Source: Dermatophagoides farinae
Taxonomy: Eukaryota; Arthropoda; Arachnida; Sarcoptiformes; Pyroglyphidae
NCBI RefSeq assembly: GCF_024713945.1
Contig: NC_134686.1
Coordinates: forward strand, 1,450,001 to 1,514,000
Direction of reading: 5' to 3'
DNA: 64,000 nt
Below are positions 1-13,706 of this stretch, in pieces. Position 1 is the stretch's first letter. Every line of letters begins with the position of its first letter. The notes below the pieces were generated by a model. It was given only the letters and a program-made list of their open reading frames with translations, was not told the origin of the DNA and made no database searches. The position numbers and the translations under genes are program-made.

Positions 1-3000
1 GATGTCTCATCGTCATAGTGTGTATTATGTCATATATATCCTACCTATCCAATGATGATGGAGGTAGCGTGTGAAAGCATTTTTCTCTTGGGAATCTTTT
101 TTTTTTTTTTTTTTTTTTTTTTGATATAATTTTGAAACCATCTATCTATCTATCTATGTATGTATGTATATATATTATTTAACATCATTTATAGTTTATG
201 CCACTACTGTTGCTATCCGATAATATCCGATAGATGTGAATTAAAGATTACAATAGACGATTATATACATACACGCAACAATCATGGAAAAAAAAAGATA
301 GTGGATGATGATGATCAACAGCGATTACATAATGGCCAATGATATTGTGTTGTAGCTGTCGATCATTTTTTTTTTTTTTTTTTTGGTTTTCGTTTTTGTT
401 TAATTAGCAAATGTCATGTTCATATGTGTGTGTGTGTGTGTGTGTGTGTCTTTTTTTCATGAGGATCGTTGCTCGGAAATCAAAAAATGAAAATTGAATC
501 AAAAACAAAAAAAAATAATCATCAGTAATCTGTCAGGTTTCTGGAACCAAACTGTTTCTGTTTCTGTCTGTGTGTGTAAATGAATGGTCCTCATTTTTTT
601 TTTGAATTTTCCATTCCCAGGATGGCCATTGATGCGAAACATATGGTTGATTGGAAAATAAGGTAATTCTTTGATTTTCTAGGCTTTTTTTTTTATTTTG
701 GCCATCGTAGATCATCAAATTATCACATTATGTATACAAATCGAATAAAAAAAAATTTTATTTTTTTCTGATCAATGATTATCACGCTCATCCACAGAGT
801 GATCCAATTGGAACTTGCCAGCGTATATATATTCGCTGAAATATTCATGTGAAAATATGCGCGTGTTCATGCATGAATGAATCATGAGTATAATGAAATG
901 ATGGTCATTTTTATTTTATTTTTTTTCTGAAATGACGATACACACACACTATTCATACAAACAGCGCACGTGATCATTGCACGCATTGATGAATTCATGA
1001 GAGCAAAAAATAAAAAAAAATTTCATAACATTTATAACTGCGAAGAAAAAAAAATCAGATTGGCAGGTCAATTAATTTTTTTTCTTGTTTTTGTTTTTTG
1101 TTGTTTTTCCCCGATTTGATTTGATTTGCCATCAACAGTATATCATTCTATGAAAACAGAAAACGGTAAAATAAAACGGTACTAGAGAGAGAGAGAGAGA
1201 GAGAGAGAAAAAAAAAATGTACAAAAAATTTTGACCACTGTTGATCTTGAAATCAAAAGTGTCAACATCAACATCATGAATTTATTCACATCGGATTCAT
1301 CATTCGCTGTGTGTGTGTGTGTGTGTGTACGGGTGGTCAAGAGAAAATTTCCAACTACTATCATTTTCCTATACGAAAATAGAGTGGTGATGAAAAATTT
1401 TCATTTCAATCACCTGAATCCATTGCATAGACATGAGAATTTGATTCGAAAAAAAAACGTGGAAAAAAATCTTTAAATTGCATATTGAAACAGTGAACGA
1501 ATGGATTATTCTTGAACAAGAATTTTTTTTTTCATCAAATAAATATCAAATTTCCTAGATTTATATAGAGTCAACAGGTTCACTTATTCTGAAGATTTCT
1601 TTTTTTTCTTTTCTTTTCTTTCTTGGATGTTTCTATTTTCATTCATTCAAAACATTCAGTCAGATTCATTCATTCATTCATTCATTCATCCATTCATCCG
1701 TACCATGTAATACAACTTCAAGTGAACAGTCAAGCCACTGTATATTGAAGGCGGCTCTATATTATACCTCGACACACACATACACACACACACACAAAAC
1801 ACGATGATCATCATAAGCCAATAAGGAAAAAGAAGACGAAGATGTTGTTGGAGAAAAAAAAGAGAAGGAGAAAGAGAGAAAGACGTCAATGATGATGATC
1901 ATCGTGATGTGATATGTTATGTAATCATTCAGAAAAAAAGGCGCAACAAACTAAAAATCAAATAGATGGAAAGAGAGAGAAAAAAATAAAGGGGATAATA
2001 AAAAAGCCCATCCCAAGCAAGTTCTGTTTTTTTTTGTTGTTCCAATTCGTGTGCATTCATTAGATCATCATGTCGATTTTTTTTTGGCTTTTTTTAACTC
2101 TTTTTTTCCATTGGCAAAAACTCAAATCATACAAAATTAGTCGGTAAGGTTGTTTGGTCATTTTGGCCGGCAGGTCTATGATCTTTTGGAGAGTAATCAT
2201 TGTATGAAACAATAAAAAAAAAGAAGCCATCCGCATAGCATTCATTCAACAGGTACATTATTATTATCATTTGGATATCATCATTATCATCATCATCATC
2301 ATCTTGATGGAATTTATATATGGATAAATATAGCAATCATAATCATATGACAATCAATTCATATATTCATAATGATAATAATGAAGAAATGAAACGGAAA
2401 AAATCATTTTGTTTTTAATTGCATAGTTATATATGTGGATAACAATTTTTTTTTCATTTTCTTCGTACCCGGAATGATGATAATGGTGAAGATACGAATT
2501 TTTTGTTGTTGTTGTTCAGTCCATCATCAAAAGATGATGATGATGATTTTTTATTTTATCCCTGATGATAATTTTATGATGATGATGACCACTAAAACAA
2601 AAAAACTTTTTCCCGGTTATTTTCTCATCATTTTTTTCTGATTATTATTTGATCTATGGAAAAAAAACGATGACAATATGATCATCATGTGGTAGTCTGT
2701 TGATGATGATGATTGAAAAATTGAATTTTTTGGTCAAAAAAAAAAAATTCTTGATAGTGGACATGATAAAAAAAAATTTTTTTCCATCGTGGCATAACGA
2801 TAATCGATGGCCTGATTTTGATTTTGGTTTTTTTTTTCGTAAATTTTTCTTCCATCTACAAGAGCAAAAAAAAATGGACAACAACAAATTGATTTTTGAC
2901 AAAATAAAAAAAAGTTGATCATTTTTTTTTCTTTTGACCACAAAAAAAAATTTATCAAATAATCTTCACACTGATTCAGTTCTCTTTAGTGGAAAAAAAT

Positions 3001-6000
3001 TTTCATTAATCATCTTATTGATCATGACGATGACGACGACGATGATGATGATGATTTTAAGACTAATCATCATAAATGATCACATAATGATAATTTGTGA
3101 AATCAAATTTTTTTTTTCATCAATTATCATCATTTTCGAGCTAACCACAATCAACGATGGTAATTATCGAATGTCGAAAATGACACACACACACACACAC
3201 AGACAGACTCGGTAATGCATTAGTTGAATGATAAACATCATTATTGCGGATTAAAAAAAAATCGAGCTTTGAAATTGACTTTATCACTTGGATTAAATAC
3301 AACTCTGTGTGTGTGTGTGGTCGTGTGTTTTGTCTTGTTTGTTCGTTTTAATTGAAAAAAAAATTCTGCAACAACTGTGTGTGTGTGTTTGTTTGATTGG
3401 AAACGGAAATTTCGTGTTGTTTGTCTCAGATTCTGTTTGTTTTCAATAGACAACAACAACAACAACAGGATTGATCTGAATTTAATTTTGTAAAAAAAAA
3501 TGAACGAAAAAAAAACCGACTAGCCCAAATAATAACACTCGAACGAAAACCATCTGTTATTCGTTTATCTATCTGCATAATAATGATGAAAATGAAAAGT
3601 GATTTTAATTTAAAAAAACAAAAAAAAAATTACATTTTTTTCCCCCTAGTCACATGATACAGGGCAGCACCTTGATTGTATAGTTAAATTAAACTAATAA
3701 ACCATAGATAGTAGGTGTGCAAAAGGAAATCGGATCAAAAACCCGGTGCATTTGACACCAATAAATTTCACATCATCAATTTATTCATGGACATGATAAT
3801 CGGATATATATATGAATACAAATGACGAATGATTTTTTCATTATTCTTCATAATAATCAGAATGATTAAATTGAATTTTGGAAATGATTTTTTCAAGGAA
3901 AAAAAATTTCTTTTTCCTTAAAAAAAATCAGATTTAATCTCCAACACACACACACACACACGAGACACAATCATGTAATCATTGTCATGATGATGATGAT
4001 CATGATCATTATTGCTGCAATAAACGAATTGGAATTAAATTGATTAGATTTTAAGTGATATCAATCTGGCTAGAAAAAAAAACAACAACAACAACAACAT
4101 GTCATTATTGTCCAATTTTATGACGAAAAAAAAAAATCTCCATGTTTTCGAATCAAATTAAATTATGAATTCATGAATTGAAAAGTTTTCCAATCATTCT
4201 TCATGATCACCATCATCATCTGATCCAATTTTGTATTATAATAATGATAATTTCCTTCTCTCATTTGTTTTTTTTTCCTGACTCATTTATCTTCTATCAG
4301 TTAGGATGACCAAAATGGCAGCATCTTTTTCGGATGTGTGATAAATGGCCAAACATCCACATACACATTTGCTGTGTATGTGTGTGTGTGTGTGTGTGTG
4401 TAGTCAACTGTGAAATCGGATGTGATTCGCGTAATGTTTCATTTTTTTTTATAACAACGATTTGATTAATTGATTATGGCAAATCAAACCGAGAGAGCAG
4501 AGAGAGAGAGCAGAGAGCACAAAAAAAATCAATAGGATAGGTTCAAAAAAAAAAATATTCTTGACACTTTCAAATATCATGTTGATAATAACTTGAAACT
4601 TGTCGGACTGGTCAAACAATTTGGTGATTTGATTTCATCATCATCATCATCATCATCATTGGTGCGTATGTGTGTGTGTGTGTGTGCACCTTGACCTCAA
4701 AGATCGGATGATGATGCTGATGATGATCGGTAGTTTATGGCGCACCTTCATTTTTCTGATTTTTTTTTCGTTTTGTTTCTGTTGTTTTAATCCAAAAATA
4801 ATAAATAAATTGGAAAATTATTAAATTAACTTCGATGATGGTGGATAAGAAAAAACATTGCCCATTCCATTGAACTAGGCCATCATCATCATCATCATCA
4901 AATTTACCCGGTGAACCTCAACAACAACAACAACAACAACAACAAAAAAATATCACAAGGAAATGAATATGAACAATAACCAAGAACAACAACAACAACA
5001 ACAAAAAATTGTCCAATAATTCATGAGAAAATTTATTTTCGATAAAATAACAAAGAGAACAAAAAAAATTGTAGACCAATTCAAACACCACTCATTCATT
5101 CATTCATTCATTGATACATTCAATCAATCAATCGATTCGGGCAATGAATAAAATTTTATTTTATTTTTTTCGGGTTTTTTTCCATCCATCCATCCATCCA
5201 ATCGTCCTAGAAATCAAAGAGATCGAATCAAATCAAATCAAATCAAATTATTATCATGATGATGATAATAATAATGGATGCAATTCATGAATCGCATACA
5301 CACACACACACACACACACACATCAATTACACGTTATATAATCATTTGATGATTATCATTTTCAATTTTTTTTTATTTTTTTTTTTTTTTTTGTTGTTGA
5401 ATAAATTTTGATCCAAAAATGAATGAATGTTTGTTCGTCTGATTAAAGATTATCTACATCATCATCATCCACATCATCATCATTGGTAATATGTTATTAA
5501 ATTCAAATGGAAATTCACAGCAATATCATTTCATTTCATTTGATTGTTGTTGTTGTTGTTGTTGTTAGATTGATACAATTGTCAATTTTCTTTAAATTGA
5601 GTGTGTGTGAATGGAGTGGTTTAGTTGTGTTATTGTTGAATGAATGCCACACAGGTTGAAACCTACCGCCGCCGCTGCCGCCTGATTCTATGGCTACAAA
5701 GAAAGTCGAATTCGAATCTTTTTTTTTATTCATTGATCATCGAATGGATGATTGAATGAATGAATGAATGAATGGATGGCACGCAATCATTCGTATCGGT
5801 GACGCGATCATTTTCAAGGGGACAACAACAACAACAACGACAACATTGAAAGGTTAATTCAATTTTTCTCTCTCTTTTTTTTTATTTTCCGATTCATGAA
5901 AAAAAAATGTCCTGACCTTTGAACTTGAGCCAAAAGAGAGCAAATTGAATAAGAATAAATTTCACAATTGACAATTGATGATGATGATGAAAATCAAATC

Positions 6001-7195
6001 AAATCATCTTTGTTCAATTCCGAAAATTATTATTGATTATGGGATGATGATGATGACAAATAATGAAAGAAAAAAACTGAATCATCACAGAATCGATGAC
6101 GGTTCGTTTTATCTTTTTTTTCTGATGATTTCAAATTCTCAATTCAATTCGATATTCAAATCAATAAATAACACATTGACAATTTGAAAGTGGAAAACAA
6201 AAATTAAAGATTTGATATTCGACATCAATTGTCAAATGATTTTGCGTGTGCGTGTCTGTGTGTGTGTGTGTGACAATTTTGTTTTTTTTAGCGCAAAAAA
6301 CAACATCAAAATGTCATCGATTCAATTAAATTTTATGCGATTGTCAATGACGAGTTGATAAGAAACAAGAAATGAAAAATTGATGTGATGACCAATTTCA
6401 GGACAAGAAATAATGAGCACACACACACAAACACACAATCCATTTAAATTTGTTGTGTTTTGTATACAAAAAAAAAATTCCAAAAAAGAACGAACAAATT
6501 ATCGATTATCTTAATTTATTCAAAGAAGAAGAAAAATGTTGTCGTTGCCGTTGTCGCCAACGTGGAAAATCAGATCAGAAAAATGTTGTTGAATTATTTT
6601 TTCCAATTAAAAGTCGTTTCATTAATTAAGATTATCCATAACCATCATCATCATCATCATCATCATCATTGAAATTGGATGAATAAACAAATTTCAATGG
6701 AAAAAAAACTAATTCAGTATGTACGGAAAAAAATGTGAAACAAAAAAAATTTTTTTTTTGTTTTTTTTTGTCGTACAGGAAAAAAAATTAACAACCACTT
6801 GATGATCACCTTGAAACAAAATTGAACAGGATATCGATGATATCGATGATGATGATGATAAGAATGAAACGATTTAATCAATTTGATTGAAACTTGAATC
6901 ACATATTATGATTGATTGATGATTTGTGAACAAGAATTCTTGTTTTTTAAAAAAAAGAGGAAAAAACAATTGAAAGAAATTCAAATTTAAATTCATTTTG
7001 GATCGATGACATTCGATTGATTGGAGAAAATTTTTTTGTTTTGTGGAAAAAATGGAGAAAAAAAAATCGAATGATAATGACCGTATTTCGTGATAAAGAT
7101 ATAAACAGAAAACAAAAACCCGATAATAGTGGTGTTAAAAGCCAGCAAAAAATAACAATCAACAACAACAACAACAACAATCAAAAAACAACCCG

Positions 7196-7238
7196 AAAAT
7201 AATTATTGATGAGAAATATTCTCATCGATAATTATTTT
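7196..7238. repeat. 43-bp inverted repeat (hairpin)
   Basis: Two 20-nt arms (7196-7215 and 7219-7238) are reverse complements with a single mismatch, separated by 3 nt. The arm begins AAAATAATTATTGATGAGAA. It stands out because it is not a simple microsatellite. It could be a remnant of a small inverted-repeat element or a structured RNA element. No flanking target duplication was recognised. Confidence 0.6.
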
Positions 7239-10200
7239 GTAAAGCTAATCTTTTTTTTTCTTGGATAGATCGATCAAAAAATTTCTCATATTCGAACGTC
7301 TTTGTTGTTTTTTTTTGTACGTCTAGACTATATATAGTGGTGGTGGTGGTGGTGGTGTCGAAACATTCGACCATCAAGTCAAATGATGATGATGATGATA
7401 ATCCAAAATTGCTATCTAACGATGATAATTAAAAAAATTGTTTTTTTTCCACCGATCATTTGATGATGATGATCATCATCATTCTATTTCTGCTGTTGTT
7501 GTTATTATTATTATATTATATCGTTTATAATCCCATCTAATCAAATATCGATTATCCATAATCGATCCAATCGATCGATTGATCTATCCAATCGATTGGA
7601 TGTATGGATATTTATTATTATTATTCAATATAAAACAAAGAGTTCCGAAACACGAGCAACATTAATCATCATCAGAATAAAACATATAAACAGAATATAA
7701 TTTAACTAACCAAAAAAAAAAAAAAAAAAAAAAGAAAGACCACTAATGATGTTGACCTTTGGCCCATAATAAAATAATTGTTGCATCATCATCATCAACA
7801 TTGTGAACAACAACAACAACAACATTATTATCTCCTCATCATCATTAAAGATCATTATTATTTGACCATCATCGACAGAAAAAAAATGATAAACTCTATC
7901 TCTCTTTGTCTGTCTGGTGTTGATGAATTATTTTCGTTCAAAGAATTTCAAAACTAAAAAACAAACAAACAAACAAACAAACAAACAAAAATTAGATTCA
8001 ATGGTTATAATGTCATCATTTTGAATTCAATCTGTACAACATATACAGAAGAATTGACATGAATGAATGAATGAATGACATGAAGATCACCGGTGGCGAC
8101 AACAACAACAAAAAAAAGACGACGACGACGACCACCATCGTCATCAACAACAACAAATACTAGAAGCCCTGAAGCTAATAGAAAAGAAAACAACCAAAAA
8201 AAATTCAAATATTTTGTAACTAATTTTTTTTTATTTTCACGAATTAGCCACCACCACCACCACTGTTGTGTATTGTCGAGTTAATTATTCGTTCGTTTCA
8301 GATGATGATGATCATCAACATAGATTTTTTTTTTCAATCACATCCAACAACGATGTGATCAATCTACAACTGCCAAGAAGAAGAAGAAGAAGAAAAACTT
8401 ATATTTAAAGACTTTTGGTACAAGTTTTCGATTTTTTCGATTGGCGAGATTTCATAGATATTTAACTGGACGAAGAAGAAAAAAAAATAAATACCAAAAA
8501 AAAAATTCGATGACAGCATCACAGTATATCAATGAATGAAAATGGCTATAGTGACAAATGTGTTCATTAATTAATGTCAAACTATGATCATCGGTAACCA
8601 GTACAGTCCGTTTGAAACCATGAGAAATGAATGTGATAAAAATCTTTTACTATCAATTTTTAATTTGATTACAATCTCCAATGTTGTTGTTGTTGTTGTT
8701 GTTGTCAATGAATGTATTTCGTAAATCGTTTTTTATTTTCGGGTCAATCTTTGAAAGGTGTGTGTGTGTGTGTTTGTTGCTGTTGTCGTTTTTGTACATC
8801 ACTAACCATGGTCATCACCATCACCACCACCGCCACCAACATCTTAGGCTTATTAGCTCAAGAAAATTTGATGATGACGATGATGATGATGATGATGAGA
8901 CACGGTGTCAATTAACGCGCGCAATGTGTGTGTGTGTGTGACCATTTGCTGTATGTGTGTGTGTGTGTGTGTGTGTGAATGGACATTAGATGCCGTTCCC
9001 AAACGTGCTGTGCATCACTAATTTTATTTCATTTTTTAACCAAAAGAGAATTGGTCCATAATTGTTGTTGTTGTTGTTACTGATGATGATGATGATGATA
9101 ATGATGATTATCATATCAATTCATCCAAAGCTAGTGACAACAACAACAACAACAACACAAAAAGAATTTCGTGAGAATAAAAAATTTACAAAATCAAAAG
9201 AATTTGTCCTGGTTTTTTTTGTTGGTTTGCAGAATTTTTTTTTCTTTTTTTTTGGCAGAAAAACTCCAGAATTGACATTAAACAGTTATCATCTCACATT
9301 TATATTTTTTTTATGATGATTACAATTAAATGTCAGGAATCTTCATTTTGATTGTTTCACATGTGAAAATGACATTGTTTTTAATGTTCAACAGTAACAA
9401 CAACAAAAAAAAAACAATTTTCAATGTTACCGATGCACTTTCTATGTGTGTGTGTGTGTGTGACCACGTAGACAGGTGAAAGCGGTTTTCTTCTTTAGGT
9501 GAACCCAACGAAAGAAAAACACTCATCAACTCCCACCCAAAACAACCTTATTTCCTATTTTTACTTGGCCATTTCACAAATTTTTATCACCACCATCATC
9601 ATCAACAACTAATTTGATTTAAAAAAATGAATATTGTATAGGTATCGATGGTATCGATGTTAGTATAAATTTTTTTTTTGTTCTCACCCTAAATCAACAG
9701 AAAATGAACTAAAGATGGTAAAAAAAACATTCGTTTTTTTTTGTTTCATCAATTTGTTTTTGTTTTTTATCATGATGATGAGAATATCGACAGTCTTTTT
9801 TTTTGCATACCTAAAGATCATTGATTTTGTTAGATTTCATGGAAAAATGGATCATCAATGACAGAAAAAAAACGACGACGACGACGACAAAAATATTATC
9901 CTCATGTTAAATGATGATGATGGCGATGGGAGCAACGGATTAATCGATTGCATCAAATAAACAAACAAACGAACGAACGGAAAAAAACCGATCCGATTCA
10001 ATTTGATGATAAACGATATAGCAGAGTTTAAAAAAAAATCACAATTTGACAATTGTTTATCACCATCATCATCCAAATGTTTCATTCATAAAACAAGATG
10101 GTTTCGGTTTGGCCATTTTTTTTTTTTTTTGCCATCATCCACTCTCCATTATCATCAGGTGTGTGTGTGTAAGTGGAATGAAGTGAATTTCAATAAAGAA

Positions 10201-10590
10201 AAACATTACAACAACAACAAAAAATCATTTTCCCACGGTCAAGACGCATGCGTTACCTGTTGTGTGTACATATGAACGAAATTGTAATTGATCGCTGATA
10301 TTACATTCTCTCTGGTCGTACAACAACAACAACAAGCTTACTGGAATTTAGCAACCACACACACACACACACACAGAAAGAGAAAAAGCCGACAGAATTG
10401 CACTGAAAATGATTAGGAATCAAATCGATCGACTTGAATGGAATGGAATGGATTGATGTTTTTTTTTTTTTTTTTGGACACAAGCAAAAAAAAAGCATAC
10501 AAAATCAAGTGGAAAAAAATTTAACTTGCAGATAACAAGACTATTTAAGCCAATTAAAATCAATACAAAAACAAAAAAAAAATTTGCACA

Positions 10591-10591
<1 letters not shown>

Positions 10592-10659
<68 letters not shown>
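10592..10659. repeat. (CA)34 microsatellite
   Basis: This is an uninterrupted CA dinucleotide run of 68 bp, the longest CA tract in the window. Alternating purine-pyrimidine runs of this length can adopt Z-DNA and are highly length-polymorphic, so it would be a good genotyping marker. Confidence 0.95.
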
Positions 10660-10663
<4 letters not shown>

Positions 10664-11080
10664 ATTAGTGAATCGAGATCAACACACAAACAACTCTTTG
10701 AAACCATCAAATGTGAATAGTGCAAAAAAACTAGATTAATTGATTTTTATTCAATTTCAGCAACAAAAAAAAAAATGATCAGATGATTTGATTTCATCTT
10801 ACTCACACACAGAGACAGCAAAAATAATTTTAACCATTAATTAATTGTTATTGGTGGTAATTTATTCAAGTTAATCGTTTCATTTCATAATCTAATCAGG
10901 GGATGAAAAAACAACAACAACAACAAAAAATCATCGATAACTACAAATTGTTTAACCACATCTCTGTGTTCAATCAGCTGTTCAAAAAATTAATTAAATA
11001 ATTGAATTGGATTAAAGAGTTAATTAAATTGTACATACACAATTTGCGTTTATTGAGAATCAGGAATAAAAAAATCCATT

Positions 11081-11599
11081 TTAAACTTTATTAGACGATG
11101 ATGATGAATGATGATGATGGTGGTGGTCATTTTTAGTTTTTTTCTTCGTTGAATCATTATCTGATGATGGCGATGACGATGATTGTTGTTGAATACAATA
11201 AAGATCATATGTAAATGAAATGTTTATGGTCAAAAGTATGGCCATTATGATTAATGAAAACCAATAATTTTGGTCATGATATAAATCATGTATCACTTTG
11301 ATTAAATTCAATGAATATAATAATGAAAATATTAATGAGAGACAAAAATTTTCTTTATAAGCACCAATCAATCCGATTAATGTGAATGAAATGGTTATCG
11401 ATTGAAATAGAATAATCAACAGTATGGCTTGTGTTTTCGTTATATTCATTTCTTTTTTATGCATTTCATCAACAAATTTATTGATATTTGCCAAAATAAA
11501 TGCAGCGGAAATGATTTTTATGGCCAGACTCAACATACACAATACAATGATGGTCCATTTTTTGCAACCAAATCCAAATGGTCGTTCTGTTCGATCCAT
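11081..11599 (-). CDS. Small four-helix membrane protein, paralogue A
   Basis: This is a single-exon frame of 172 codons from the ATG at 11599 to the TAA at 11081. The frame is open upstream to 11683, but the Met at 11599 gives a sensible start (MDRTERPFGFGCKKW). Four hydrophobic segments are visible at about residues 16-38, 56-79, 85-103 and 111-133. The loop between the first two has an NIT glycosylation sequon near residue 52. The C-terminal tail after YDLYCI is hydrophilic (Gln/Ser, then Lys, then six His and a Ser run). An AATAAA lies 27 nt past the stop (minus strand 11054-11049). The frame aligns along its length with the neighbour at 11778-12227, sharing CKKW[ST]II, [AL]IGL[FI]GA, [YF]CL[TS]L and DLY motifs. 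Size and topology recall LAPTM4/DUF-type tetraspan proteins, but I cannot assign a family. Function is unknown; it is probably an integral protein of the plasma or endosomal membrane. Confidence 0.75.
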   Translation of the reverse strand: MDRTERPFGFGCKKWTIIVLCMLSLAIKIISAAFILANINKFVDEMHKKEMNITKTQAILLIILFQSITISFTLIGLIGAYKENFCLSLIFSLLYSLNLIKVIHDLYHDQNYWFSLIIMAILLTINISFTYDLYCIQQQSSSSPSSDNDSTKKKTKNDHHHHHHSSSSSNKV

Positions 11600-11777
11600 T
11601 CGTTCCAAAATAGAAAAAAAACCAAAAAAAAAATGACCAATATTTTGTTTCAATTGGCAAAAAAAATTCGATTTAAATATCATGGTGAAACAGGAGCAAA
11701 AAATTTTTCAAAATTCAATTAAATTTATTCGTTTATATTCATGAACAAAAACCAAAGAAAACTTGAATTTTTTTTAT

Positions 11778-12227
11778 TCATGATGAAAAATTGAAATAAA
11801 TTTCATAAATTTTTTTAATCCTATAAAGATCCCAAACAAAAATAATTGAAATGATCATGATGATAAAATCAACGACAACCACACACCAATATAATGGATC
11901 ATTGAATGATTTGATTAGATGATAGATTAATGAAATTAAATTCAACATACAATATGTTAATGTAAGACAATAATGTTCAAATAATGCACCAAATAGACCT
12001 ATTGCAGTGAAACAAATCCAAATGGAACCCATTAATATTGAAACAATAATGAAAAATGTTTTCACTTCATTTAAATCGATGATTTCCGGATGTTTTTGAT
12101 GAATATTTTTGGCCAACTTATCCGAAAATAATAACAATGTAATAATGATGATGATTTTTGCCATTATCGATATCGATGTCAACGATATGATTGACCATTT
12201 TTTACAATAAAATTCTTTTATATCCAC
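11778..12227 (-). CDS. Small four-helix membrane protein, paralogue B (N-terminus unresolved)
   Basis: This is an open frame of about 149 codons ending at the TGA at 11780-11778, whose last bases overlap an AATAAA (11778-11773). Hydrophobic segments lie at about 13-35, 57-81, 88-105 and 113-133. It is the head-to-tail neighbour of paralogue A, about 180 bp away, and matches it in the CKKWSII start of helix 1, AIGLFGA in helix 2, YCLTL in helix 3 and the closing WDLYRI. It lacks the His/Ser tail of paralogue A. There is no ATG. The frame begins at a GTG codon (12227) and continues upstream without a stop and with coding-like residues (KNPLPSAI before VDIKEFYCKKW) to about 12302 and beyond, still without a Met. 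The start is probably on an unseen upstream exon (minus strand AG candidates near 12280); otherwise the copy has lost its start. Function is unknown. Confidence 0.65.
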   Translation of the reverse strand: MDIKEFYCKKWSIISLTSISIMAKIIIIITLLLFSDKLAKNIHQKHPEIIDLNEVKTFFIIVSILMGSIWICFTAIGLFGALFEHYCLTLTYCMLNLISLIYHLIKSFNDPLYWCVVVVDFIIMIISIIFVWDLYRIKKIYEIYFNFSS

Positions 12228-12302
12228 TATAGCCGATGGCAGTGGATTTTTGGCGGCGGTCGTCGTTTTCGTTGTTGCTAGTTGACGATCCAGTTTGCAG
12301 AT

Positions 12303-12980
12303 TTTTTTTTGTGTGTGTGTGTTCCAAAAGTGGCGAAATTGAGATTTGAAACTTCAAAATTTCAAAAATGGATTTTTCGATCTAAAAAAACTAATCGATT
12401 TGACCATTTTAAGGCAGAAAATTGAACAGAAAAAAAAACTTTTTTTTCTGTTCTAAAATGAAATTATGATGTGAATTTTGTGTGGAAATTCGTTGAAAAA
12501 AACCAAAAAAACAAAAAAAAACAAACAACAAGTGGTAGAACAAAACAAAAAAAACAAGTTCAACAAGTGTCATCAATGTCAAATTGAACGAAAAAAATAA
12601 AATAAAAGAGATTAATAGATGGAAAAAGATTGTTGAGATATCAAAAGAAAAAAAATGTCACAAAGAAATTATGATGACTTTTGGTTGGGTTTGCTGGTGT
12701 GTGTTGGTGTGTGTGTGTGTGGGAAAATATGTTTACCTCCTTCATTCATTCATAAAGAGTTCATCTGAAGATCAACCAAAAAGAAAGATGGAAAGAAAGA
12801 AAGAAAAAAACATTTCGACAGTGTAGTAATCAGTCATCAAATGTGATGTTTTAAAAAATAAAAATGAAAACAGGATGCTAAAACCAAATACACACAATAC
12901 AATTACACATTAGGATGATGATGATGATGATGAATATTCACCATTCAGGTAGCGTTGTATTACATAACCAGAATTACAAT

Positions 12981-13012
<32 letters not shown>

Positions 13013-13675
13013 ATGGAAAAACAATTGAATTCAATTTTCAATTTGTTGTTGTTGTTGCTGTTGTTTCAACTTTGTGGTCAAATAAATTTCACATCATCAT
13101 CATCAAATTCAAAATTTTAAAATTGAATTTGATTGAATTATATAAAATGCAATAAATAAAAATTCAATCGAAACAAATTGATTGATTCAAACTATTGGAA
13201 TTCCATTCAAATTTTCATCAATCAATCAAATCAATTGATACGCTGTAGTGTATGGTCATCATCATTGGTCATTTTTGTTTTTGTTTTTGTTTTTTTTTTG
13301 CGAAATAAAAATTGTTATAAATCATCCATTTTGTTGTTGTTGTTGTTTTTTGTTGGTTTGGGGGGATTCATCAGCAGGATAGATACCAGAACTGAATTCA
13401 TCATCAGCTGTGTGTGTGTGTATGTGTGTATGTGAAGGTAATCATCATCATCATTCACTTGTTGCTCTGATTTTTTTCTTTTTTTTTTGGATGTCCAAGT
13501 TCAAGATGTTTGATGATGATAATCATATTTGCTACTGGTTTTTTTAAACAGCATCTTGAACAACAACAACAACCTGCAAGCAATTTCAATTTGAAAGAAA
13601 TGAATGAATGAATAAAAAAAAGACATCAGCAACATTATTCTCCCACGGATCCGTTTTCTGTCCTTTTTTTTCATC

Positions 13676-13706
<31 letters not shown>

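Larger units (their letters stand above)
1..11080. other. Repeat-rich non-coding DNA, no supportable gene
   Basis: I see no coding region here that rises above chance. The stretch is a mosaic of poly-T and poly-A runs (for example 101-122 and 7711-7732), (TG/CA)n tracts (about 424-450, 4375-4401, 5296-5322), (GA)n at about 1184-1208, (ATTC)n near 1670-1690, (CAA)n near 4921-4945 and many short (ATG/CAT)n blocks. Open frames of 60-90 codons exist on both strands, but they read through these repeats (runs of HTHTHT, VCVCV, MMMM or HHHH) and are expected by chance at this AT content. One strong inverted repeat at 7196-7238 is listed separately. Confidence 0.7.

Noticed and set aside
10230-10237. 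Perfect match to the Su(H) binding consensus (CGTGGGAA on the minus strand)
   Set aside because: A single 8-bp match is expected about once or twice in 64 kb. It is not paired or clustered and is far from any recognised target promoter.
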